From NCBI GenBank assembly GCA_029249445.1, contig JAQWHI010000009.1, forward strand, positions 1 through 64,000: a DNA stretch of 64,000 nt. Reading direction: 5' to 3'. Position 1 is the stretch's first letter. Each line of letters starts with the position of its first letter. The notes under the pieces are model-generated. The model was not told where the DNA came from and ran no database searches. It worked only from the letters and a program-made list of their open reading frames with translations. Source of the stretch: Crocinitomicaceae bacterium (lineage in GTDB: Bacteria; Bacteroidota; Bacteroidia; Flavobacteriales_D; Crocinitomicaceae). Made by a program: the position numbers and the translations under genes. Below, piece by piece: positions 25,778 to 36,004 of this stretch.

Positions 25778-25827
25778 AAATAAAACGTAAAATGATTTAC
25801 ATAAATCACTTACCATATTTGTGAACT

Positions 25828-26166
25828 ATGCAGCACAAAGGTGAAATATTAGAAAAAGCCATCAGAGAAAGCGGACATTCCATCACGAAACTTGCACAGA
25901 AAATGGGTAAAAGTCGCAGGTGGATGTATCAAATTTTTGACAGTGCAAACGTACCTATTGATTATATCATTGACATCGGAAAAATCATTCATCACGATTT
26001 CACCGACGAAATTAAAGGGATCAAGATATACTCCGATATCGATCGGTCCTTAACTTCCAGAGAAATGACGTATTCTAGAGGAGTCAATTCAACTGAAGTT
26101 GATTTTTGGAAAGAAAAATACATGGATCTTCTCGAGAGATACAATGAGCTTCTTCTAAAACAATAA
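25828..26166 (+). CDS. Small HTH regulator
   Basis: A 112-residue protein with an N-terminal helix-turn-helix (about 8-45, ITKLAQKMGKSRRWMYQIFD) and a C-terminal helical segment rich in Glu/Leu (WKEKYMDLLERYNELLLK) likely to form a coiled-coil dimer. The function is unknown. It resembles small Bacteroidota regulators with a C-terminal coiled coil. CATATTTG, one mismatch from the -7 consensus, ends 6 nt before the ATG, and a palindrome lies 51 bp upstream. Confidence 0.7.
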   Translation: MQHKGEILEKAIRESGHSITKLAQKMGKSRRWMYQIFDSANVPIDYIIDIGKIIHHDFTDEIKGIKIYSDIDRSLTSREMTYSRGVNSTEVDFWKEKYMDLLERYNELLLKQ

Positions 26167-26287
26167 AAGGTTCTTGTCGAAGCGATTTCATAATTCAGAT
26201 CAACTGGAAACTCGATTGCAAACAGTCAATGAGTAAATCAAATACGCCACAAGTTTCTCTTACTCAAATTGTTTTCGGAATTAAATT

Positions 26288-26295
26288 TATCTTTG
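26288..26295 (+). promoter_or_regulatory. -7 element of cysS
   Basis: TATCTTTG matches TAnnTTTG. A TTG at 26269-26271 lies 16 nt upstream, slightly short for a -33 element. It ends 25 nt before ATG 26321. Confidence 0.5.
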
Positions 26296-26320
26296 TTTGT
26301 ATTACATGAAAATCGTGGAA

Positions 26321-27787
26321 ATGAGCACAGAAAAGGAAGGTTTAAAAATCTACAATAGTCTAGCAGGGACAAAAGAAAAATTTATTCCAATAAATGAGGG
26401 ATTTGTTGGGTTGTATGTTTGTGGACCTACAGTTTATAACAATGTTCATTTGGGCAATTGTCGCACCTTTATTTCATTCGATATGGTGTACAGGTACCTC
26501 CATCATTTGGGCTTTAAAGTACGCTATGTTCGAAACATCACAGATGTTGGACACCTTGTCGATGATGCGGATGAAGGTGAAGATAAAATTGCTAAAAAGG
26601 CACGATTAGAAGAGCTCGAGCCAATGGAAATTGTGCAGCAATACACATTGGACTTTCACAATGTATTGGAGAAGTTCAACACGGTTGCTCCAAATATTGA
26701 GCCGACGGCAACGGGTCATATCATTGAGCAAATAGAGATGATTAAGGCGATTCTGGACAACGGATTTGGATATGAGTCGAATGGCTCGGTATATTTTGAT
26801 GTTGAAAAGTACAATGCCTCTCATCCCTATGGAGAACTTTCAGGAAGAAAAATAGAGGACTTGTTGTCCAATACACGCGATTTGGATGGGCAAGATGAAA
26901 AGAACAATCCGCTCGATTTTGCGTTGTGGAAAAATGCCGCTGAGGAACATATTATGAAATGGCCTTCACCATGGGGAGTTGGATTCCCGGGCTGGCATTT
27001 GGAATGTTCAGCGATGAGCACCAAATATCTGGGAGAGCAGTTTGATATACACGGTGGAGGAATGGACCTGAAGTTCCCACATCACGAATGTGAAATTGCT
27101 CAGGGAACGGCATCAAATGGGGTTTCTCCTGTAAAGTATTGGATGCATGGAAACATGCTAACGCTCAATGGCAAGAAAATGAGTAAATCAACTGGAAACT
27201 CTATTTTACCGGCTGAATTATTTAGTGGTAATAATGAGTTTATGGAGAAACCTTTTGGGCCAATGGTTGTTCGGTTTTTTATGATGCAGGCCCATTACAG
27301 AAGCCCATTAGATTTTACTTCTGAGGCCCTTACTGCCGCTGAGAAGGGATATGATAAGTTGATGGAAGCAATGCGGTCTTTAGAAGTAGTGAAAGCAGGA
27401 GAGCAATCTTCAGTGGATGTTAAAGCAATGGTAGCGTCTTTTTATGAGGCTATGAATGACGATTTTAATGCACCTATTTTGGTTGCAAAGTTATTTGATG
27501 CCGTAAAATATATCAATTCAATTAAAGACGGAAATCAATCCATTGGTTCAGCAGATTTGCAACTGCTCCAAAAGGAGATGAATGCATTTGTTGCTGGTGT
27601 ACTTGGAATACGAAACGATTCCAGTTCATCCAATGGGAAGTTAAATCCCGTGATGGATCTTGTGCTTGATTTACGTCAAGAGGCCAGAGCAAATAAAGAT
27701 TGGTCGACATCAGATAAAATTCGAGATGGATTGGCAAATGCAGGCATTGTTGTAAAAGATACGAAAGACGGTACAAGTTGGTCCTAG
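26321..27787 (+). CDS. cysS: Cysteinyl-tRNA synthetase
   Basis: A 488-residue class I synthetase. It has zinc-ligand Cys34 in YVCGPTVYN, the HIGH-type HLGN (43-46), WHLECSAMS and [10 protein letters not shown] zinc ligands, and KMSKS after MLTLNGK. It charges tRNA-Cys. ATG 26321 gives the usual short lead before [10 protein letters not shown] 26306 adds five residues and is possible. Confidence 0.94.
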   Translation: MSTEKEGLKIYNSLAGTKEKFIPINEGFVGLYVCGPTVYNNVHLGNCRTFISFDMVYRYLHHLGFKVRYVRNITDVGHLVDDADEGEDKIAKKARLEELEPMEIVQQYTLDFHNVLEKFNTVAPNIEPTATGHIIEQIEMIKAILDNGFGYESNGSVYFDVEKYNASHPYGELSGRKIEDLLSNTRDLDGQDEKNNPLDFALWKNAAEEHIMKWPSPWGVGFPGWHLECSAMSTKYLGEQFDIHGGGMDLKFPHHECEIAQGTASNGVSPVKYWMHGNMLTLNGKKMSKSTGNSILPAELFSGNNEFMEKPFGPMVVRFFMMQAHYRSPLDFTSEALTAAEKGYDKLMEAMRSLEVVKAGEQSSVDVKAMVASFYEAMNDDFNAPILVAKLFDAVKYINSIKDGNQSIGSADLQLLQKEMNAFVAGVLGIRNDSSSSNGKLNPVMDLVLDLRQEARANKDWSTSDKIRDGLANAGIVVKDTKDGTSWS

Positions 27788-27842
27788 CTTCAATGTTTAT
27801 ATGCTGCATTAGAAGCCTTCCTAATGATATATTTAGAGACAA

Positions 27843-30644
27843 ATGATTACACCAGAACACAACAAAAAACTTTTTCTTATTGATGCTTATGCATTGATTT
27901 TTCGAGCCTATTTTGCGTTTGCAAAAAACCCGAGAATGAATTCGAAAGGTCAAAACACATCTGCTGCTTTTGGTTTTACAAACTCATTGATTGATATTAT
28001 TAATAATGAAAAGCCGACACATCTTGCAGTTGTTTTTGATCCTCCTGGAGGCTCCACTATCCGTCGAGAAGAATTCTCAGAATACAAAGCACATCGTGAT
28101 GAAACGCCTGAGGGAATTGTATCGATGATTCAACCAATCAAAGACATTATTGCTGCGTTTAATATTCCTATTCTTCAGGTCAGTGGTTTTGAAGCAGATG
28201 ATGTAATTGGGACCCTTTCGAAACAAGCAGAATTGAAGGGATTCCATACATATATGATGACTCCAGACAAGGATTTTGGCCAATTGGTCACAGAAAAGTC
28301 GAAAATGTTCCGCCCAGGGAGAGGTGGTAAACCTGCCGAAATTTGGGGTCCTGCTGAAATTTTAGAAAAATTTGACATTCAGCGTGTCGATCAAGTGATT
28401 GATATTTTAGGACTTCAGGGTGATGCGGCAGATAATATTCCGGGAATCCCAGGGATTGGGCCCAAAACAGCCTCGAAACTTTTGAAGGAATACGATTCAA
28501 TAGAAGGAATCATAAAGAATGCGGATCAACTCAAAGGAAAACAAAAGGAAAATGTAGAGAATTTTGCGCAACAAGGGCTCATGTCGAAATCTTTGGCGAC
28601 GATAATTACGGATGTTGAAGTTGATTTCAATGAGGAAGAGTTGGTATTATCCCCTGCTGATTCAGAAAAAATTAAGGAAGTATTTACAGTTCTTGAATTC
28701 AGAAACCTTGCACGCCGTGTTTTGGGTGAAGAGATTGTTATCAAACAAATAACTGAGGTCGGCGGACAAATGGATCTTTTCGGAACGCAAAGTTTGGTAG
28801 AGGAACAATCTCCGAAGGCAACTTCTGAATTCAAGACTATTGCAACTGAAAAACCGAGTTATCACCTAATTACAAAGCCAGAAGAACGCAAAGAGTTATT
28901 GGATATCTTAATGGCGCAAAAATCGGTTTGTTTTGACACAGAAACAGACAGTATCGAACCTCTGCATGCCAATATCGTCGGGATGTCCTTTTCATACAAA
29001 GCAAGAGAGGCTTTCTACGTCGCTACTCCGCATGATTTTGAAGGAGCAAAAAAGATCGTTGAGGAGTTTAGACCACTTTTTGAGGCGGAACACATTGAAA
29101 AAATTGCGCACAATATTAAGTTTGATATTAAAGTGATCAATCGTTATGGTGTTCATGTTGTAGCTCCTCTTTTTGACACTATGATAGCGCATTATTTGAT
29201 GAATCCTGACTCCAAACAAAGCATGGATTTTCTTGCAGAAATGTACTTAAATTATAAGCCCGTTTCAATTGAAGCTTTGATCGGAAAGAAAGGGAAAAAT
29301 CAAAAAACCATGGCCGATTTGTCTCCCGAAGATGTTTCTGATTATGCGTGCGAAGACGCAGACATTACATGGCAGTTAAGTGACATTTTCAAACCAGAAC
29401 TTCAAAAGGAGAACTTGAAAGAACTTTTTTACAACATGGAAATGCCATTGGTGGAGGTCTTGAAAGGAATGGAACAGGAGGGAATTGCAATTGATTCGGA
29501 AGGCCTTCTCGAGTATTCGAAAGAATTGGAGGCGTCACTGATTGATCTCGATACAAGTATTAAGCAAGAGGCAGGGATGGAATTCAATATAGATTCTCCG
29601 CGTCAATTGGGGCAGGTGTTGTTCGATCACATGGAGATCACCACAAAGGCAAAGAAAACGAAAACAGGACAATATGCGACTGGAGAAGATGTACTCCAGA
29701 AATTGAAACATACCCATGCAATTGTTCCTATGATTTTGGAATACCGCCAGTTAAGGAAATTAAAAAACACCTATGTTGACCCACTCCCAACTTTGGTTGA
29801 TAAGGTCGATGGGCGTATACATACTAGCTATATGCAAACGGTTGCAGCGACAGGTCGATTGAGTTCACACAATCCAAATTTACAGAACATTCCAATTCGA
29901 TCAGACAAGGGGAAAGAGATCAGAAAATCCTTTGTTTCTAGGGGTCCAGAGTACAAATTAATGGCGGCAGATTACTCCCAAATAGAATTGAGAATAATTG
30001 CGGCGTTGAGTGGGGATGCAAATATGATTGAAGCCTTTAAAAGTGGTCAAGATATACACGCATCTACAGCAGCAAAGGTGTTTCATGTTTCTTTAGATGA
30101 GGTGACAAGAGAGCAACGAAGTTCTGCGAAAGCAGTTAATTTTGGAATTATTTACGGGCAGTCTGCATTCGGATTGGCGCAAAATCTCGGGATTTCAAGA
30201 AAAGAAGCCAAAGCAATTATTGATGCCTATTTTTCACAGTACCCAACAATAAAGGGATATATGGATGCTGCCGTATCCAAGGCACGCGAGCAAGGATATG
30301 TTGAAACAATAATGCAACGACGACGGTATTTGAAAGACATTAATTCTGCCAATGCTGTAGTACGTGGGTTTGCTGAGCGAAATGCAGTCAATGCACCCAT
30401 TCAAGGGTCTGCAGCGGATATTATTAAAATGGCAATGATTGGAGTTGATGGCGCAATGAAAGAAGCAAAAATGAAGTCAAAAATGCTACTTCAAGTGCAT
30501 GATGAATTGGTTTTTGATGTGCATGTTTCAGAAATTGATCAGCTTCAAAAATTAGTCAAAGACGAAATGGAGTCTGCTGTGGAATTGGTCGTTCCAATGG
30601 AGGTTGAAATGGAAGTTGCTGACAATTGGCTTGAGGCACATTAA
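27843..30644 (+). CDS. polA: DNA polymerase I
   Basis: A 933-residue three-domain enzyme. The 5' nuclease (about 1-300) has LFLIDAYALIFRAYF, FEADDVIGTL and GIPGIGPKTA. The 3'-5' exonuclease (about 340-520) keeps the acidic residues in CFDTETDS, HNIKFD and DYACEDAD, so proofreading looks intact. The polymerase has DYSQIELRI (motif A), RSSAKAVNFGIIYG (motif B) and QVHDELVFDV (motif C). It repairs gaps and removes Okazaki primers. It follows cysS by 55 bp and converges with the next gene. Confidence 0.96.
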   Translation: MITPEHNKKLFLIDAYALIFRAYFAFAKNPRMNSKGQNTSAAFGFTNSLIDIINNEKPTHLAVVFDPPGGSTIRREEFSEYKAHRDETPEGIVSMIQPIKDIIAAFNIPILQVSGFEADDVIGTLSKQAELKGFHTYMMTPDKDFGQLVTEKSKMFRPGRGGKPAEIWGPAEILEKFDIQRVDQVIDILGLQGDAADNIPGIPGIGPKTASKLLKEYDSIEGIIKNADQLKGKQKENVENFAQQGLMSKSLATIITDVEVDFNEEELVLSPADSEKIKEVFTVLEFRNLARRVLGEEIVIKQITEVGGQMDLFGTQSLVEEQSPKATSEFKTIATEKPSYHLITKPEERKELLDILMAQKSVCFDTETDSIEPLHANIVGMSFSYKAREAFYVATPHDFEGAKKIVEEFRPLFEAEHIEKIAHNIKFDIKVINRYGVHVVAPLFDTMIAHYLMNPDSKQSMDFLAEMYLNYKPVSIEALIGKKGKNQKTMADLSPEDVSDYACEDADITWQLSDIFKPELQKENLKELFYNMEMPLVEVLKGMEQEGIAIDSEGLLEYSKELEASLIDLDTSIKQEAGMEFNIDSPRQLGQVLFDHMEITTKAKKTKTGQYATGEDVLQKLKHTHAIVPMILEYRQLRKLKNTYVDPLPTLVDKVDGRIHTSYMQTVAATGRLSSHNPNLQNIPIRSDKGKEIRKSFVSRGPEYKLMAADYSQIELRIIAALSGDANMIEAFKSGQDIHASTAAKVFHVSLDEVTREQRSSAKAVNFGIIYGQSAFGLAQNLGISRKEAKAIIDAYFSQYPTIKGYMDAAVSKAREQGYVETIMQRRRYLKDINSANAVVRGFAERNAVNAPIQGSAADIIKMAMIGVDGAMKEAKMKSKMLLQVHDELVFDVHVSEIDQLQKLVKDEMESAVELVVPMEVEMEVADNWLEAH

Positions 30645-30645
30645 C

Positions 30646-31188
30646 CTATTCGGCTTCTTGCTCCGGCTTCCATTTTTGGGACTTAAGTAATTCATCAAAT
30701 AAGACCTCAAGCTGAAGAATTGCAGGCGGGAAATCCGCACGTCTATAAACTGATTTACTCACTCCATTCAAGACCAATGTTGTTGTAGCTGATGGCACGT
30801 CTGTGATTGGAGCATCATAACTCTCTTTCATATCCATGAAGCCCGTTCTGTGTGCTCGAATTTCAAAATTTCGAATTTGTGCTGCGGATATTTTGGAAGT
30901 AAAACTACCAATTTGATCAATGAATCGAATGCCTTCTAACTCCACGAATCCGTCGTTGTAAATTACCATTTTATAGACAGGACACGTTCCATAGCATGCT
31001 GTGCGCTCAATACTTGCGAAAAAGGCTCGTGCAGCAGTATCGCTTTTTTGATTGCTGACTGCATCCGCAGCATCAGTCGAAATCTCAGTTGTAGGTGCTA
31101 CTTGACTTATTTTTTCATGCGACTTGCACGAAAAAAGGGAACACATAAATGCGACAGCAGCGATTGTAAGACAAGTTGTTTTTTTCAT
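30646..31188 (-). CDS. DUF6438 lipoprotein
   Basis: A 180-residue lipoprotein (lipobox CSLFSC, Cys21). The DUF6438 domain (about 55-165) opens with the hallmark ACYGTCPVYKMVIYNDG, followed by ISAAQIRNFE and DVPSATTTLVLNG. The function of this Bacteroidota family is unknown; two conserved cysteines in CYGTC are the obvious functional candidates. It is divergent from the DUF2891 gene, with a 72-bp shared intergenic region. Confidence 0.8.
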   Translation of the reverse strand: MKKTTCLTIAAVAFMCSLFSCKSHEKISQVAPTTEISTDAADAVSNQKSDTAARAFFASIERTACYGTCPVYKMVIYNDGFVELEGIRFIDQIGSFTSKISAAQIRNFEIRAHRTGFMDMKESYDAPITDVPSATTTLVLNGVSKSVYRRADFPPAILQLEVLFDELLKSQKWKPEQEAE

Positions 31189-31260
31189 AGTTTGAGTATA
31201 TAAATATACGGATGAAATAACAAAAAGTTTGCCACTTCTCTCTTTTTGTATATTTAAAAC

Positions 31261-32361
31261 ATGAATAAAGGATTAATTTTATTTGGATTGGGGGTACTTT
31301 TCTCATGCGGAGAACAAAGTGAAAAAGAAAATTCATCAGTTCCAGTGGAGAACAATTCTACTTTTGAGATGCGTTTGGACTTAAATCAAGCGGAACGAAT
31401 TGTTCAACTGCCATTGCATTGTATTGATGTAGAATTCCCAAATAAGTTGAATCAAACCATAGACGGTCCAATTGATTTACAGACCCCTTCTGCACTCCAT
31501 CCGGCCTTCTACGGGTGTTTTGATTGGCACTCTGCTGTTCACGGACACTGGTCCCTTGTTCGTTTGGCCAAAACATACCCAAAACTTAGCGATCGATCGA
31601 AAATTATTTCGGCTTTATCTCGTCATCTTACAAAAGAGAATATTGTCAAGGAAATCAATTATTTTGAGCACAAATATGCGGGTAGCTTTGAGCGTATGTA
31701 TGGCTGGGCATGGTTGCTCAAGTTGGCTGAAGAGTTGCATCATTGGAGTCAACCTGAGGCAAGAATTTTAGAACAGAATTTACAACCGCTGACGGATTTA
31801 ATTGCGCAGAAGGCAATCGAATTTTTGCCCAAACTACAGTATCCAATTCGAGTTGGGACTCATACGAATACTGCATTTGCTATGACATTGGCTTTTGATT
31901 ATGCTGTTTCATTAGGAAATGACAATTTGAAAAAGGCAATTGTTCAACGTGCGAAAGATTTCTTTTTAGAGGATAAAAATGGTCCATTATCATGGGAGCC
32001 AAGTGGATATGATTTTTTATCTCCTTGCCTTGAGGAAGCTGATATTATGCGACGTGTGCTGTCCAAAGAAGAGTTTAAAAAATGGTTAGTGGACTTTTTA
32101 CCACAGCTTGTAAGAGAGGAGTTTGTTATGGAGCCGGGGATTGTCTCTGATAGAACGGATGGGCATCTTGTGCATTTGGATGGTTTGAATTATAGCCGTG
32201 CCTGGTGTTTGTTTGGGATTGTCGAAACCCTCCCGGAATATACTCATTTGATCAAAATTGCCAATGCCCATATAAAAAGTGCATTGCCCAATCTAACAGA
32301 TGGCAATTATGAGGGGGGACATTGGCTCGCTAGTTTCGCTTTGTTGGCGTTAAGTGAATAG
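31261..32361 (+). CDS. DUF2891 family lipoprotein
   Basis: A 366-residue protein with a short lipoprotein signal (GVLFSCG, Cys16) and the DUF2891 domain: FYGCFDWHSAVHGHWSLVRL near 85-105, an alpha-helical middle part and HLVHLDGLNYSRAW near 300. The helical-toroid look and paired His/Trp residues resemble glycan-processing alpha/alpha-barrels, but no activity is established for the family. It lies head-to-head with the DUF6438 lipoprotein. Confidence 0.82.
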   Translation: MNKGLILFGLGVLFSCGEQSEKENSSVPVENNSTFEMRLDLNQAERIVQLPLHCIDVEFPNKLNQTIDGPIDLQTPSALHPAFYGCFDWHSAVHGHWSLVRLAKTYPKLSDRSKIISALSRHLTKENIVKEINYFEHKYAGSFERMYGWAWLLKLAEELHHWSQPEARILEQNLQPLTDLIAQKAIEFLPKLQYPIRVGTHTNTAFAMTLAFDYAVSLGNDNLKKAIVQRAKDFFLEDKNGPLSWEPSGYDFLSPCLEEADIMRRVLSKEEFKKWLVDFLPQLVREEFVMEPGIVSDRTDGHLVHLDGLNYSRAWCLFGIVETLPEYTHLIKIANAHIKSALPNLTDGNYEGGHWLASFALLALSE

Positions 32362-32384
32362 ATTTGTTGAAGACCGTTGGTTGA

Positions 32385-35300
32385 TTAGTCGTATTTAACC
32401 GACCATCCGCGGTTGTGTAAAACGTTTTGAAGTGTTGCGAGTTCACGAGCGCTGTGAAGCGCATTTTGAATACGATTCAATGTAATTGTACTTCCATCAA
32501 TAGTATATTCAAGCTCAAATGGCAACTCAAATGCAGTGCTTCCATCAGTGAGTTCTGAGTGGGCAATCCATTGACGTATTAAATTGATCGATTCATTGTC
32601 ACTTAATTTAAAATCAGTCGAACGGATAGAACAGAAAAAATCAATCGATTTTATTGCACGGGTCAAAAGGACATTGAGTCTTTTACGTCCATTAGTCGTA
32701 TTCATTGGTCCAAAGCGCATATGAAATTCACCGTCTGCGTTTTTACCATATCCAAAGCTGATAAATAAGCGGTCACATTCGTCTCCTTGTACATTTTCTA
32801 AGGTCTTAAAAAAGGCCTGATTCTTTTCAAGTTTTTTGGTTAAATTTTGCTGCATTTCATTTGACATTGTATTCCAGATACAATTCAATTGTTCTTCGGA
32901 AAATGCAACGATTCCGATACTTTCACCTGAATTAAGGAATGGTTCAGTTCGAGCGATTAATGCCTCTGCTTCAATTGCATTTTTTCGATCAATAAAGCGT
33001 CCTTCTACAAAATGGTGGGACAGTGCTGATGATCCATCTGTTGAGGGGAATGCTTTAAGTCGTCCACCATAGAAATGCCTGTTTGAGAACGCAATGAGTT
33101 GCGGATTTTCACTTCTGTAGTGGTGCTGCAGTTCGACACGCTTCCAGTAATAATTTGCCTGATGCAGCAAGTCTTGAGTTTCATTTGTTCCAGTTTTGAA
33201 GTACCTTGAAGGCCCCATTTGGTGCTCGTCTCCTGCCACGATGATGCGTTCGCCTCGATGGATTGTTCCTAGGGCATTTTGAAGCGGTATTTGACTTGCT
33301 TCGTCAAAGATTGCGATATCAAACAGCGCCTTTTCCATTGGGAAGCACTTCGATATTTGTGTTGGATTGCTCAGCCAAATGGGTTTAAGAAGTTGAATCC
33401 ATTCTCGAGCATCAGAAGTAAATAATTCGCGCATTGACGGGTGACTTCTCGTTTTTGAAAACTCCTTAACGAGGATGGCTTTTCCTCGTCTTAAACGTAC
33501 TTTTCGAGCCTTATCTTGGGGGCTTAATTTTCGTGCTGGCGTTGTCAATAATGTATGAAACTCTTTATATGATTCTGCAATCAAATTGATAATTGAACGT
33601 GAGAAATGTGAAGCTTCGTAATCCTGAGCATTTATGATGTCGTCGACTTTTGCACCGATATTATTTATTTCGAATTTTGAAAAAGTAGGGAAACGATCTT
33701 TAAATTGAATCCAATGACTGTTCAATAACTCACCTTCCAAGACGTCCAATTCTAAATTTCTTCCCATCGCCTTCAAGTCACTTTCATTGAGCATAAGGAT
33801 GTATTTTTTGTACTCAAGGAGTAAAGGGAAATTTGTTTTCAATTCGTTCAAATAAGCAATGAAATTCAGATTTTTTTCGAAATTGAAATGTGCACTTAAT
33901 CCTGTATGTAATTTAGAAAGAAGTGTATGACTTGCGGTAAGTCGCAGTCGGTTGTCACTTGGGATTTCATGTAATTGTTTCCATTGATCTGCGTTGTAAA
34001 GTGACAAGGTCTGATGAATCAATGGGACTTCTACTTCGGGGGAATCAACCCCTATTTCGCAAAATTCAACCTTAATTTGAGTTAAAGATTCACTTTTTGC
34101 AATTTTTTTGAGTCTTTCGTCGAGTGCATTTATTGCACTTGAAATAGGCAAATTGGAAAGTGCTTTCCACCGTTTTTTTGTTTTTCGTTTTTCAAAATAG
34201 CCTCCTGATTGCATGCTTTTTTTCAATGCAATTGACTCCATTTTGGAGGGAGGGGTTTTCCACTCTGTTTGGTCATGTGTACTTGATTCAGCAATTGCTT
34301 TCAGGTAGTTTTTCCGCAATCGTAAAAAGCGTTGTTGTGCTTTGGAGTTGGGTTTAAAAACAGGAGCATATTTTTTACAGAGGTCGTTTTCATAGATTTG
34401 ACAACTGGCTGCTTTTCGAATAAGATCAGAAAAGTCAGCCCAAGAATTCAATACAAAGTCAGCATCCAATTCGTTCAGAGTGTTTAGCCATTCGTCGATC
34501 TTTTGGTCGAATGCTCCGAAATCATTTGAATCTACACTGTCTTTTTTTATTCGACTTACAATTCCGTTTAATTGGTTTTCATACAACTTTTTTAGGGCAG
34601 GTTTTACTTTAATAAAATGGGCAATAGTTGGAACCGCACTTGCGTATGAATAGGCACTTAAGTTGGTGCCTTCAGTCATTGATTTAAAGTTATGAAATGA
34701 AACCCCTCCAATAAGATCATCTTGTGCCAACAGGTCTAGGGTCATTTGCAGGTTTGCCTCGTATTGTTCTGATAGTCGAAAGTTGTTGTCAAGTTGCTGT
34801 TCAGAGTAATTTTCAAAGAAATCCCATGTTCTTTTCAAATCCATTAAAAAATGGTGACTCAAACGGTCAGATGATGCGATAAAGCACAGTTTGTCGAGGC
34901 CAAATTTACTTAGTTTTTTTTGAAGGACTTCGAGTGCAACATGTTTTTCAGAAACAATGACTATTGTTTTGTCGGCCGCAAGGCCTTTACCTATTAAATT
35001 TGATAGCACTTGTGATTTCCCTGTACCTGGCGGACCTTGGATAATTGTATTTTGATTATTCACATGTGTGAAGACCTTTTCATGGTCGACATCTGCGGGA
35101 AAGATCAAATCATTTGGGAGAGCGATTTTTTTTGGATTTTCATGTGTTACCGAACCAAACAACTCATTGATATTCGAAGAAGTGGTTTCAATTTCAAGCA
35201 ATTCTTCCAATTCTTTTACGATTTCAAATCGATGGTGGTGAAAATTGCCGACTATTGTTGCATCGTCTGTTTGAAGTTGGTTCTTTTGTAAATGTTCAAT

Positions 35301-35750
35301 TAGACTCCTGATTTTTTGCTCTGTGTCTTGTTCTGTAAAATTGTTTTTTGTTTCATCCCAAGGGATTTCTTGTTCTTCCAAAAAACCTTTCAGAAAGGGG
35401 TTCATAAAGCTTACTTCATTGATGGGATTCAATGTAAGTTTCTGTTGCAGCTTATTGACCGAGTATTCAATCGGAATAAGCCATATGGGAGAGGTGACGG
35501 TTTTGCTTCCGTGAATGAGTTGCACTGTATATTTTGCAATGCAAAGTGAATTTACACCAGTTTCTTTCCTCGTAGTTTCTGTTTCTCGCAGTATTGCTTT
35601 AGGGAACTTTTGTAACTCAAAAGACATTGATTCTGGAGCAAATATCAGCTTTGAATTTGTATTACTTACATTTACGAGCACATCATTTCCGTTGAATTGA
35701 CTGCTTTCGATAAGTAGTTCTTGAATGCTATTTTTAATAGGGTGTCGCAA
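32385..35750 (-). CDS. SF1 (DUF4011/UPF1-like) helicase, possible defence or repair protein
   Basis: About 1121 residues. A unique N-terminal region (about 1-230) precedes Walker A QGPPGTGKS (about 239-247), a long central insertion with helical segments, Walker B IFDEAS, VAGDEHQMGPS, HHYRSENPQL and a C-terminal helicase core with GDECDRLFIS and NVLLTRA. The DNA2/NAM7-like core matches large bacterial helicases of the DUF4011 group, but no nuclease domain follows; the protein ends shortly after the helicase. The start is taken as TTG 35750, 5 nt after a -7-like TACATTTA with TTG 18 nt further upstream; TTG 35777 is the alternative. Solitary gene. Confidence 0.75.
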   Translation of the reverse strand: MRHPIKNSIQELLIESSQFNGNDVLVNVSNTNSKLIFAPESMSFELQKFPKAILRETETTRKETGVNSLCIAKYTVQLIHGSKTVTSPIWLIPIEYSVNKLQQKLTLNPINEVSFMNPFLKGFLEEQEIPWDETKNNFTEQDTEQKIRSLIEHLQKNQLQTDDATIVGNFHHHRFEIVKELEELLEIETTSSNINELFGSVTHENPKKIALPNDLIFPADVDHEKVFTHVNNQNTIIQGPPGTGKSQVLSNLIGKGLAADKTIVIVSEKHVALEVLQKKLSKFGLDKLCFIASSDRLSHHFLMDLKRTWDFFENYSEQQLDNNFRLSEQYEANLQMTLDLLAQDDLIGGVSFHNFKSMTEGTNLSAYSYASAVPTIAHFIKVKPALKKLYENQLNGIVSRIKKDSVDSNDFGAFDQKIDEWLNTLNELDADFVLNSWADFSDLIRKAASCQIYENDLCKKYAPVFKPNSKAQQRFLRLRKNYLKAIAESSTHDQTEWKTPPSKMESIALKKSMQSGGYFEKRKTKKRWKALSNLPISSAINALDERLKKIAKSESLTQIKVEFCEIGVDSPEVEVPLIHQTLSLYNADQWKQLHEIPSDNRLRLTASHTLLSKLHTGLSAHFNFEKNLNFIAYLNELKTNFPLLLEYKKYILMLNESDLKAMGRNLELDVLEGELLNSHWIQFKDRFPTFSKFEINNIGAKVDDIINAQDYEASHFSRSIINLIAESYKEFHTLLTTPARKLSPQDKARKVRLRRGKAILVKEFSKTRSHPSMRELFTSDAREWIQLLKPIWLSNPTQISKCFPMEKALFDIAIFDEASQIPLQNALGTIHRGERIIVAGDEHQMGPSRYFKTGTNETQDLLHQANYYWKRVELQHHYRSENPQLIAFSNRHFYGGRLKAFPSTDGSSALSHHFVEGRFIDRKNAIEAEALIARTEPFLNSGESIGIVAFSEEQLNCIWNTMSNEMQQNLTKKLEKNQAFFKTLENVQGDECDRLFISFGYGKNADGEFHMRFGPMNTTNGRKRLNVLLTRAIKSIDFFCSIRSTDFKLSDNESINLIRQWIAHSELTDGSTAFELPFELEYTIDGSTITLNRIQNALHSARELATLQNVLHNRGWSVKYD

Positions 35751-35755
35751 GATTA

Positions 35756-35784
35756 TAAATGTAATGAACTTGAGCAAAAATCAA
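35756..35784 (-). promoter_or_regulatory. Promoter of SF1 helicase gene
   Basis: On the minus strand a TTG (plus 35782-35784), 18 nt and TACATTTA (plus 35756-35763) resemble the -33/-7 consensus with one mismatch in the last base. It ends 5 nt before TTG 35750, which suggests a leaderless transcript from that codon. Confidence 0.4.
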
Positions 35785-36004
35785 TTAAGAATAAAGCGTA
35801 AGATATCCACAGTTCCTTTATATTTTCATGGGAGAGAGCGAATAATTGACGATTCGATGGAGTGAACAATCAAATTCATTAAATTTACGTTTTGGTTGGT
35901 TTCGTTTAAGATGAGGTTAGGAACAACAGATTGAGCAGGAGATGTATTAAAAGGCACTCTTGTACTGTGATTCTCTATCATTGTAGAACATTAAAAACAA
36001 GAAA

